This document shows positions 1-6,373 of a DNA stretch of 17,856 bases, one piece after another. Made by a program: the position numbers and the translations under genes. Position 1 is the first letter of the stretch. Every line of letters starts with the position of its first letter. The stretch lies in contig CALCIB010000023.1 in the NCBI GenBank assembly GCA_937907525.1, forward strand, positions 1 to 17,856, read 5' to 3'. The DNA comes from an uncultured Planctomycetales bacterium (GTDB lineage: Bacteria > Planctomycetota > Planctomycetia > Isosphaerales > Isosphaeraceae). The notes beneath the pieces are model-generated. The model saw only the letters and a program-made list of their open reading frames with translations. It searched no databases and had not been told where the DNA came from.

Positions 1-177
1 CCTTCCCCCCTCGCGGGGGAAGGTGGCCCGAAGGGCCGGATGAGGGGGAGGACGCTCAAGACGGCCGTTGGGATCCCAGGCCGGTCGGACTGGCTTCCGC
101 GATTCCGACGGCGCGTTTGCTTGTCGTCCCCCTCATCTGACCGCTGCGCGGTCTGTCTTCCCCCGCGAGGGGGGAAG
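1..177. repeat. Two-armed palindromic intergenic repeat, copy 1
   Basis: The left arm (1-50) folds into two hairpins: CCTTCCCCC with GGGGGAAGG (1-23), then GGCCC-GAA-GGGCC (25-37), followed by GGATGAGGGGG. The right arm (127-177) is the same design in inverted orientation, but its second stem is GACCGC/GCGGTC rather than GGCCC/GGGCC. About 76 bp separate the arms, and this spacer resembles the spacer of the copy at 5132-5516 (shared blocks GCCGTTGGGA and CCGACGGC). No gene is visible. It is probably a non-autonomous dispersed element; a terminator or mRNA-end role is possible. Confidence 0.8.
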
Positions 178-210
178 AGCGTTCTTATCTAAAAATCAAG
201 GCGTAGTGCA

Positions 211-1893
211 ATGATGATATCCATGGCACGGTTCGGCCGGCTCGGGTCCGCCTGGATCTTCCTGGCCGCGGTCGGCGCGGCCTCCCGCGCGTCGGAGCCC
301 GTCAAGGTCGAGGCCGGCCGGGTCGCGGAGGTCGCGTTCGCGTCGACCAAGGCGCGGCCCGACCCGTTCAACCAGGTCGAAGTCGACGTCGTCTTCACCG
401 CCCCCGACGGCGCCGACCTCCGCGTCCCCGCGTTCTGGGCCGGCGGCCGGACCTGGAAGGTCCGCTACTCCAGCCGGATCGTCGGCGCTCATCGCTTCCG
501 GTCGGAATCCAGCGACGCCGACGACCAGGCGCTACACGGGGTCGAGGGGGTCGTGGAGGTCGTCCCTTACACGGGTGGCAACCCGCTGCTGCGCCGCGGG
601 CCGATCCGGATCGCCGACGACCGCCATCATTTCGCTTACGCCGACGGTACGCCGTTCTTCTGGCTGGGCGACACCTGGTGGATGGGGTTCGCGGATCGGC
701 TCGCGTTCCCGGACGATTTCGCGAAGCTCGCCGACGACCGCGTCACCAAGGGGTTCAACGTCGTCCAGATCGTCGCCGGCTTATATCCGGACATGCCGGC
801 GTTCGACCCCCGAGGCCGCAACGAGGCCGGTTTCCCCTGGGAGCCCGACTACGCCCGGATCAACCCGTCGTACTTCGACGAGGCCGACCGCCGCGTCGCC
901 TTCCTGGCCGATCGCGGGATCGTCCCGTGCGTCGTCGGCGCCTGGGGCTACCACCTCCCCTGGCTGGGCGAGGCCAAGATGAAGCGACACTGGAGGAACC
1001 TGGTGGCGCGCTGGGGGGCGTACCCGGTCGTCTGGTGCGCCTCGGGCGAGACCACCATGCCCTTCTACCTCTCCAAGACCCGGGACCAGGACGTTGAGCG
1101 CCAGAAGAAGAGCTGGACGGAGATCCTGGGCTACATCCATGAGATCGACCCGTTCCACCGCCTCGTCACCTGCCACCCGGCGCGGACGGCGCGGGAGAGC
1201 GTGACCGATCCGACGGTCCTGGACTTCGACATGCAGCAGACCGGCCACGGCACGCCTCCCCAGGGTCACGCGGCGCTCGCCTCCGGGGGCTGGAACGCGA
1301 AACCGACGATGCCCGTCATCAGCGGCGAAGCCCGCTACGAGGCGCTTGAGATCAACCCCACCCTCACCGCCGCCGACGCCCGCCAGGCGTTCTGGTCGCA
1401 CATGATCGCCGGCGGCTGCGCGGGGGGGACTTACGGCGCCAACGGCATCTGGCAGATCAACCGCCAGGACAAGCCTTACGGCAACTCGCCCGCGGGCAAC
1501 AACTGGGGGACGACGCCGTGGGACGTCGCCATGAACCTCCCCGGATCCGCTCAGGTGGCCGCCGCCGCCCGGTTCGTCACGACGATCCCCGGCTGGAGCC
1601 GCTTCGAGCCCCGCCCCGACCTCGTCGCCTGGGCCGACCCCGCCGAGAACGCCCCCGCGCCGCTCTGCGTCGCCGAGCCCGACGGAACGCGGCTCGTCTA
1701 CATTCTAAAACCCGGCCCGGTTCGCCTCTCCGGCCTCCCCGCCGGCGCGACGTTCGAGCTGCGCTGGTTCGACCCGGTCGCGGGCGCCGCCGCGGCCCCC
1801 GTCGCGCTGTCGCCTTCGCCCGACGGCTCGGCGACCGTCTCTCCCCCCGAGGGCGACCACGACTGGGCGCTGGCGGCGACGCTTAAGCGTTGA
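211..1893 (+). CDS. Secreted DUF4038 (apiosidase-like) glycoside hydrolase
   Basis: This is a 560-residue exported protein likely to cleave glycosidic bonds in plant or algal polysaccharide. The first ~27 residues form a signal peptide with a hydrophobic stretch (AWIFLAAVGAA) and a probable cleavage around ASRAS. Residues ~30-120 look like an N-terminal DUF5060-type beta domain. Residues ~135-460 are the DUF4038 (beta/alpha)8 region, with FWLGDTWW (150-157), WCASGE (275-280) and PVISGEARYE (368-377). E280 and E373 are the candidate acidic catalytic residues. Residues ~463-558 resemble the small C-terminal beta domain (putative collagen-binding type, PF12904) usually attached to DUF4038. The family includes GH140 apiosidases; the actual substrate is not readable from the sequence. 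The start has AAGG 9 bp upstream; ATG at 214 or 226 is also possible. The toxin-antitoxin pair begins 59 bp downstream. Confidence 0.85.
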   Translation: MMISMARFGRLGSAWIFLAAVGAASRASEPVKVEAGRVAEVAFASTKARPDPFNQVEVDVVFTAPDGADLRVPAFWAGGRTWKVRYSSRIVGAHRFRSESSDADDQALHGVEGVVEVVPYTGGNPLLRRGPIRIADDRHHFAYADGTPFFWLGDTWWMGFADRLAFPDDFAKLADDRVTKGFNVVQIVAGLYPDMPAFDPRGRNEAGFPWEPDYARINPSYFDEADRRVAFLADRGIVPCVVGAWGYHLPWLGEAKMKRHWRNLVARWGAYPVVWCASGETTMPFYLSKTRDQDVERQKKSWTEILGYIHEIDPFHRLVTCHPARTARESVTDPTVLDFDMQQTGHGTPPQGHAALASGGWNAKPTMPVISGEARYEALEINPTLTAADARQAFWSHMIAGGCAGGTYGANGIWQINRQDKPYGNSPAGNNWGTTPWDVAMNLPGSAQVAAAARFVTTIPGWSRFEPRPDLVAWADPAENAPAPLCVAEPDGTRLVYILKPGPVRLSGLPAGATFELRWFDPVAGAAAAPVALSPSPDGSATVSPPEGDHDWALAATLKR

Positions 1894-1912
1894 CTTCGCG
1901 GGCGGCGCGCGA

Positions 1913-1943
1913 AAGAATCGAATTCGAACCTTATTCGATTCTT
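1913..1943. promoter_or_regulatory. Inverted repeat, candidate operator of the Phd/YefM-ParE module
   Basis: AAGAATCGAAT (1913-1923) is repeated exactly in inverted form as ATTCGATTCTT (1933-1943), with a 9-bp spacer. A second 10-bp palindrome, TCGAATTCGA, overlaps it at 1918-1927. The repeat abuts the GGAGGGG ribosome binding site (1944-1950) of the antitoxin. Phd/YefM antitoxins repress their own operons by binding palindromes near the start, so this is the obvious operator. A hairpin that affects translation is the alternative. Confidence 0.6.
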
Positions 1944-1952
1944 GGAGGGGTC

Positions 1953-2243
1953 ATGTTCGACGTCGCCCGCGACATCCAATCCCTGACGGATTTCAAGAAG
2001 AAGACGCCGGAGTTCATCCAGCGGCTGCGCGAGACGGGGGAGCCGATCGTCCTGACGATCAACGGCAAGGCCGAGGTCGTCGTCCAGGACGCCGCCTCCT
2101 ATCAGCGGCTTCGCGAACTGGCGGAGGCGGCCCGCGTCTTCGAGGGGATCCGCGAGGGGATCGAGGACATGAAGGCCGGGCGAACCGTCACGCTCGACGA
2201 GTTCAAGGAACACGCCCGGAAGAAGCACGGGATTCGGCCGTGA
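1953..2243 (+). CDS. Type II antitoxin, Phd/YefM family
   Basis: A 96-residue antitoxin, likely to bind and neutralise the toxin encoded next to it and to repress the operon. Residues 1-55 show the Phd/YefM fold: an N-terminal DNA-binding part beginning FDVARDIQSLTDFKKKTPEF, then the strand segment PIVLTINGKAEVVVQDAASYQRL (31-53) typical of the family. Residues 56-96 (charged, helical) would wrap the toxin. The ATG at 1953 was chosen because GGAGGGG lies at the right distance; an upstream in-frame start at 1890 has no such site and would put the inverted repeat inside the gene. The stop overlaps the toxin GTG start (GTGA), implying translational coupling. Confidence 0.88.
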   Translation: MFDVARDIQSLTDFKKKTPEFIQRLRETGEPIVLTINGKAEVVVQDAASYQRLRELAEAARVFEGIREGIEDMKAGRTVTLDEFKEHARKKHGIRP

Positions 2244-2551
2244 AGCATCGCGTCCGGATCACTCGGCGGGCCCTGGCCGACGCCGACGAGACCCACGCCT
2301 GGATGAGCGAGAACGTGTCGCGGGCGTTCGCGGATCGATGGTACGCCGGTCTGCTCGACGAGATCGAGAAGGTGGCGGACCACCCGTTGCTCCATCCCAA
2401 GGCGATGGAGAGCGACGATCACCCGGTCCCGCTTCGCGAAGCCTTTTACGGGGGACGGAAAAGCAAACACCGCATCCTCTACACCGTTCAGGACGACGAG
2501 GTGGTCGTTCTTTACATCCACCACTCGTCACGAGGAAAACTGGAGCCGTGA
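2240..2551 (+). CDS. Type II toxin, RelE/ParE superfamily
   Basis: A 103-residue basic protein paired with the preceding antitoxin. It has the RelE/ParE layout: an N-terminal strand (HRVRITRRALADADE, 3-17), a helical hairpin (~18-50), and C-terminal strands KSKHRILYTVQDDEVVVLYIHHSSR (74-98). The R-I-L-Y-T-V segment and final HHSSR are characteristic of the ParE-like branch. ParE toxins poison DNA gyrase while RelE toxins cut mRNA on the ribosome; the sequence does not decide between them. The GTG start overlaps the antitoxin stop by 4 nt. The gene converges on the LarA-like gene, with 39 bp between them. Confidence 0.88.
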   Translation: MKHRVRITRRALADADETHAWMSENVSRAFADRWYAGLLDEIEKVADHPLLHPKAMESDDHPVPLREAFYGGRKSKHRILYTVQDDEVVVLYIHHSSRGKLEP

Positions 2552-2590
2552 TCGGCGGTCCCGCGACGATCCAGGCCCCAAGGCCGCCGT

Positions 2591-3931
2591 TTACGCCCGC
2601 GGGACGTAGGTCAGCCCGCCGCGGGGGAAGACACGGACGCGGGGGGAGTCGCGACGGGCGCGAGGGAGGGCGCGGCGGACGGTCGTCCAGAGGGAATCCA
2701 GGTCGTCGAAGATCCGCACCGGGCCCAGTCGGCCGCCGATCCGCTCGAACAGGGGGGGGGAATAGACCATCACCGTCCGGTCGACGACCAGTTCGCGGGC
2801 CCAGCGGAGCATGAACGCGGCCGAGGATTCGCGGGCCATCAAGACGCGCTCAGCCGTCGGCACCAACCGGCGGATCGCCCAGCCGCCGGGCGCGCCGGAG
2901 CCGGCGATCAGCCGCATCGCCGATTTGGGCATCGAACGATCGATCTCCGCCGGATCAGTCCAGAACAGCCCGACCGTCACGCCCCCCGGAACGCTGGCGG
3001 CGCGGTGGTGCAAGAGCGCCTTGAAGCTCTGCATCGGGTCGCCGGGCCAGGGGTCGTTGCCCACCGCCACGACGTCGGCCGGCGGGGCGGGGGGGGCCTG
3101 GAAGCGCCTACGGGCCTCGTCGGCAAGCGCGTCCTGGACCGTCTCCGGCCGGCCCGCCCGCGCGCGGAAGACCATCCCGGGCGCGCCGATCAGGTGGCTG
3201 ATCGAGAAGCAAGGCCCGAGGAAGCCGGCCGCCTCGCCGACGGCCCGGCGCATCGGGTTGTCGGCGGCGGGACCGCCCAGCAGCCGGCCGGCGTCGGCGT
3301 CGCGGGCGAGCCCCTGGCGGTGCAGCGCGCCCAGGGTCGAGCGATGGCTGGTCCCCGGAAAGATCAGTTTGTAGCCGCCGCCGAAGCCCGCCTGAAGGTG
3401 CGGCAGGACCGAGCCGATCAGGACGCGGACGTCGGCCTCGACCACCGGACGGAAGACCCGAACCGGAATCCCGCGCGGGGTCGTCCCCAGGTCGTCGTAG
3501 GCCGATGGGTCGTCGACGGGGGGGCTGAAGCAGCGGTAAGTCTCGGCGGGACCGTCGCCGAGCCGTCGCCGCATCGCCGCGTCGTCGACGGCGTGATGCC
3601 GGCCCACCCCCACGCTGATCGTCACGTCGCCGGCGCCGACCCCCGCGGCGTGGAGCCGCTCCAGCACGATCGGCAGAGCCTCGCGCACCGGCGTCCAGCG
3701 CGACGGGTCGTCGACCACGATCGCCACCCGCGAGCCGGCGCGAACCGTCGCCTCCAGCCGCGGCGAGTCGTCGGGGGCGTCCAGGGCCGCGGCCAGCGTC
3801 GCGGGGTAGTCGGCCGTCGCGCCGGAGAGGTCCGGCTCGACGACCTCGTCCGGCCCGACGTTCCACTCCCGCGGCAACCGCAAGTCGAGCGTCCCACCCC
3901 CCCAGGGGACCGCGATCGTCCGAGTCTCCAT
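2591..3931 (-). CDS. LarA-family nickel-pincer racemase/epimerase (DUF2088)
   Basis: A 446-residue protein of the lactate racemase family, which uses a nickel-pincer nucleotide cofactor to racemise or epimerise 2-hydroxy acids. The sequence carries the family block VLPHLQAGFGGGYKLIFPG (175-193). Comparing with the known Lactobacillus plantarum LarA residues H108, H174, K184 and H200, this protein has H112, H178, K188 and H204, all offset by exactly four. So the cofactor lysine and the catalytic/metal-binding histidines are kept. DDPSRW (74-79) sits where LarA has its substrate-binding D/R. The ATG at 3931 is preceded by GGGAGGG; the upstream ATG at 3979 lacks this. The substrate is unknown, because many LarA homologues act on acids other than lactate. 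No larB, larC or larE cofactor gene is in the window. Confidence 0.86.
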   Translation of the reverse strand: METRTIAVPWGGGTLDLRLPREWNVGPDEVVEPDLSGATADYPATLAAALDAPDDSPRLEATVRAGSRVAIVVDDPSRWTPVREALPIVLERLHAAGVGAGDVTISVGVGRHHAVDDAAMRRRLGDGPAETYRCFSPPVDDPSAYDDLGTTPRGIPVRVFRPVVEADVRVLIGSVLPHLQAGFGGGYKLIFPGTSHRSTLGALHRQGLARDADAGRLLGGPAADNPMRRAVGEAAGFLGPCFSISHLIGAPGMVFRARAGRPETVQDALADEARRRFQAPPAPPADVVAVGNDPWPGDPMQSFKALLHHRAASVPGGVTVGLFWTDPAEIDRSMPKSAMRLIAGSGAPGGWAIRRLVPTAERVLMARESSAAFMLRWARELVVDRTVMVYSPPLFERIGGRLGPVRIFDDLDSLWTTVRRALPRARRDSPRVRVFPRGGLTYVPRA

Positions 3932-4183
3932 CGTCTTCGTCCCTCCCGGCGCCCGACGTCCCCGCGGCCGGCCCGCCAAGGTACGCCATCCCCGGCCCGC
4001 GCCGCAACCGACGGTCCCAGGGCCCGGCCTTTCTCCCCGCCGCGGCGTGGGTGTATCATGGGGGAATATGGACGCCGACGCGCGGCGGCGCCGGCCGCGC
4101 GGGGCTTATCGCGCGATCCGCCGCCCGCCCCGCCGTCGCGTCGAAATAATATTCGGAAAAATATTCGCGGAAGAGACCGGACC
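3932..4183. other. Divergent intergenic region between LarA homologue and coiled-coil gene
   Basis: This 252-bp non-coding stretch must hold the promoters of both divergent genes. Its right end is AT-rich against the GC-rich background and carries a direct repeat AATATTCG at 4148-4155 and 4160-4167 (12-bp period), just before the GGAAGAG ribosome binding site of the gene at 4184. No confident -35/-10 pair was found. Confidence 0.4.
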
Positions 4184-5092
4184 ATGACTCCATCGTTGGC
4201 GCAGCTAGCCGAACTCGTCCGCCAGGCCGAGGCCAAGACCCGCGCCCGCAAGATCGAGGCCGAGACCCGCGGGGCGGCCGACTGCTTCCGCGCCGCCGAG
4301 GAACGGGCGCGGCTGGCGCTGGAGCGGATGCGGACGGCGCGGACGACCGGCGCGCGGGCGATGGACCAGGCCGACGCCGACGAACAACTCCTCAAGGATC
4401 TGGTGCGGAAGCTCGCCCAGTTCAAGTCGTCGCTGACCTCCGACGCCGACGCCGAGGAACTCGTCGCCACCTCCGAGGCCGAGAGCGTACGCCTCCGCAC
4501 CGGGGCCAAGACCGAACTGGAAGCCGCCGACAAGGAACTGACCGAGGCCCGCCGCGAACTCCGCGCCGCGGTCGACGCCTATCGCCAGGTCCGCCACGAA
4601 CTCGACCGCCTGCTCCCGGAACTCGGCGAGCGGTTCGCCGACGACGACCGCCTGCTCTGGGACGCCGAAAGCCACTTCCCCGGCGGCCAGCTTCAACTCC
4701 TGGCCCACGAGGTCGAGGCCGGACTGCAAGCCTTCGGCCATCTGGCCAAGGGCGAGCAATACGCCCGGCTCAAGGTCTGGATCGGCCGCTTCCGCTGCCA
4801 CCAGGCCGGCCCCGACCGCGACGGCGAAGGCTCCGAGGAGGTCCAGGTCCTCGCCCACAAGGTCTTCCACCAGCTCAAATACCTCTCCCGCCAGTACGAG
4901 CCCGGCTACATCGAGGCGTTCCGCCAGGACTTCTCCACCGACTGGGAAGCCTACGTCGCCGAGGCCCAGGAGAAGCTCGCCCAGACCGTCGAGACCCAGC
5001 GCCGCGCCCGCGCCGAGGCCGAATCCCGCCGCGCCGAGGATTCCAACGGCGACGAACCGCGCGAGCGGGAAGACGTCGAACGAAGTATCTAA
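4184..5092 (+). CDS. Coiled-coil protein of unknown function
   Basis: A 302-residue, highly charged protein not assigned to a family. Residues ~1-160 are almost continuous heptad-like helix rich in Ala, Glu, Arg and Lys (for example ELTEARRELRAAVDAYRQV), predicted to form a long coiled coil. Residues ~165-265 look globular, with aromatic and histidine residues (LLWDAESHFPGGQLQLLAHEV; VFHQLKYLSRQYEPGYIEAF). The tail (~265-302) is again charged and probably disordered. No signal peptide or membrane segment is seen, so it is probably cytoplasmic. The ATG at 4184 follows GGAAGAG; the reading frame stays open back to 3005, but that part is antisense to the LarA homologue and is not considered coding. 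A structural or scaffold role is only a guess. Confidence 0.75.
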   Translation: MTPSLAQLAELVRQAEAKTRARKIEAETRGAADCFRAAEERARLALERMRTARTTGARAMDQADADEQLLKDLVRKLAQFKSSLTSDADAEELVATSEAESVRLRTGAKTELEAADKELTEARRELRAAVDAYRQVRHELDRLLPELGERFADDDRLLWDAESHFPGGQLQLLAHEVEAGLQAFGHLAKGEQYARLKVWIGRFRCHQAGPDRDGEGSEEVQVLAHKVFHQLKYLSRQYEPGYIEAFRQDFSTDWEAYVAEAQEKLAQTVETQRRARAEAESRRAEDSNGDEPREREDVERSI

Positions 5093-5131
5093 AAGTCTGT
5101 CCCATTAAGAATGAACAACGGCGATTACGAT

Positions 5132-5516
5132 CTTCCCCCCTCGCGGGGGAAGACAGACCGCGAAGCGGTCAGATGAGGGGGAGGACGCGAAAGGAAGCCG
5201 TTGGGAAGTCGAAGGCCGGCCCGTGCGGCGGGGGATACCGACGGCCCTCTTGTCCGTCCCCCCTCATCCGGCCCTTGGAACGCCGCCGAAACAACTTGTC
5301 GAATCCATGGGCGGAAGATGGGGAACCACGGAGTCACGGAGAGCACGGAGAGTGAAGACGAGGATCAGTTCGTCCGTCATCAACCTTTTAATTCACAATT
5401 TCTCAATTCTCCAATTCTCGATTTCCTCTCCGTGTCCTCCGTGACTCCGTGGTTAAATTCCGGGAAGTTATTTCGGCGGCGTTCCTCGGGCCACCTTCCC
5501 CCGCGAGGGGGGAAGG
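5132..5516. repeat. Two-armed palindromic repeat, copy 2, interrupted by an insertion
   Basis: The left arm (5132-5183) has hairpin one CTTCCCCC/GGGGGAAG and hairpin two GACCGC-GAA-GCGGTC (5156-5170), then AGATGAGGGGGAGGA. The inverted right arm is split into 5256-5276 and 5486-5516; once rejoined it reads as the GGCCC/GGGCC version seen at positions 1-50. The spacer (5184-5255) aligns with the copy 1 spacer. The break lies in the three-base loop of hairpin two. CTGTCCCAT at 5097-5105 and its exact inverse ATGGGACAG at 5542-5550 flank the whole cluster. Confidence 0.78.
5277..5485. mobile_element. 209-bp MITE-like element with 21-bp terminal inverted repeats
   Basis: The ends are 21-bp inverted repeats (5277-5297 and 5465-5485) with one mismatch, beginning GGAACGCCGCCGAAA. 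Inside lies a second inverted pair of 29 bp (5324-5352 and 5426-5454) with two mismatches, built on AACCACGGAGTCACGGAG. The centre (~5380-5425) is AT-rich with AATTC-type short repeats. It encodes no transposase. It sits within hairpin two of the palindromic repeat, splitting CCCTTCGGG into CCCTT and TCGGG, with at most one base duplicated. Confidence 0.75.
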
Positions 5517-5583
5517 CCGTTATGTCGGCCGCGACGTCCTTATGGGACAGGCTTTCAACCATCAAGCTCGAGCACCCGACCCG

Positions 5584-5610
5584 TTGGTGCGGCGATTCCC
5601 AACGTATAAA
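5584..5610 (+). promoter_or_regulatory. Weak sigma-70-like promoter candidate
   Basis: TATAAA (5605-5610) is a good -10 match in otherwise GC-rich DNA, with TTGGTG (5584-5589) upstream, but the 15-bp gap is shorter than the usual 17. It would drive the gene starting at 5677. This is only a candidate. Confidence 0.25.
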
Positions 5611-5676
5611 GTGGGGATCGATCGACACGCCCGCCCCTCACGCCGACGGACGTCCCCCACCTGGACGGCGCTCCCC

Positions 5677-6249
5677 ATGGATTCCGCGAACCCTCCCGAA
5701 CCCGACTGGTCGGCGGCCTCGACGCGGCTGCTGGTGGCGTCCGAGGCCGCGATCGACCGCTTCGCCAGGGAACGCCCCGGGGAGTGCTGCTCGTTTTTGG
5801 CGTTCGCCGTCGGCGCGTGCTTCGGCGACGTCGTTCTGGCGTTCGACACCCTCGAAAACGGCATGGCCCGCGCCCGAAGGCATGAGGCGACCTCCGTCCG
5901 AATCCGCGCCCGAACCCTCGCCACCGAGTACGGCTGGCGCAACGCCGGCTTCCACCTCCACCACGCCCCCATCGCCGCGCACTCCCCCTCCACCGCCGAA
6001 TTCGCCTTCGCCGACTTCGACCGCGTCCACTTCCCCGACTGGGAACCCTACTTCCTGGACCGCCGACGCCCCGGCGAACCCGACCCGACCGGCAAGGTCG
6101 CCTTGCTGCTTCAAGGCGTCGCCAACGCCGTCGTCGAGCGCGGCCGGCTCGCCAGGCTGAACCTCGCCGCGCCCTGCTACATCGGCGGCGAATTCGCCCG
6201 CGACGACCTCGGCCTCGTCATCCTCCGCGCCGTCAACTGGCCGTCGTAA
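5677..6249 (+). CDS. Hypothetical protein
   Basis: A 190-residue protein I do not recognise. It begins with an amphipathic segment (WSAASTRLLVASEAAIDRFA), followed by a probable hydrophobic core strand or helix (CCSFLAFAVGACFGDVVLAFD). The middle is rich in aromatic residues (YGWRNAGFHLHHAP; FADFDRVHFPDWEPYFLD). There is no clear signal peptide or catalytic motif. The general pattern resembles small cytoplasmic proteins of the DUF4303/immunity kind, but I cannot support that assignment. The ATG at 5677 is the first in-frame ATG giving protein-like composition; upstream in-frame sequence runs into the palindromic repeat. No clear ribosome binding site precedes it, so the start is uncertain. 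Confidence 0.65.
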   Translation: MDSANPPEPDWSAASTRLLVASEAAIDRFARERPGECCSFLAFAVGACFGDVVLAFDTLENGMARARRHEATSVRIRARTLATEYGWRNAGFHLHHAPIAAHSPSTAEFAFADFDRVHFPDWEPYFLDRRRPGEPDPTGKVALLLQGVANAVVERGRLARLNLAAPCYIGGEFARDDLGLVILRAVNWPS

Positions 6250-6271
6250 TCGATCGCCCTCTCACGATCGA
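6250..6271 (+). terminator. Short hairpin after the stop codon of 5677-6249
   Basis: TCGATCG (6250-6256) and CGATCGA (6265-6271) form a perfect 7-bp stem with an 8-base loop directly after the TAA. No U-tract follows, so this is at most an atypical terminator or mRNA-end structure. Confidence 0.3.
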
Positions 6272-6373
6272 ACTCTGGGATGCTCACGGCGTCCAGGCGG
6301 TTTGGACGATATGGAGAACGGAGAGGCCACGGAGGAAACAGGCGATTCATTCCAACGATCACGGAAGATCCTC

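Noticed and set aside
3005..4183. Open frame continuing upstream of the coiled-coil gene (would make a 695-residue protein)
   Set aside because: It is antisense to the LarA homologue, which has all family residues; the Arg/Pro/Gly-rich translation is a high-GC shadow, and a ribosome binding site supports the start at 4184.
1..5516. Clustered repeats as a CRISPR array
   Set aside because: Copies are few, far apart, palindromic and in both orientations, with conserved rather than variable spacers; no cas gene is present.
6302..6373. Upstream TTG/ATG starts for the beta-helix protein
   Set aside because: The ATG at 6374 puts the Arg-rich plus LEDRRLL segment at the N-terminus, as in other exported planctomycete proteins; the upstream part resembles the CACGGAGG repeat sequence.
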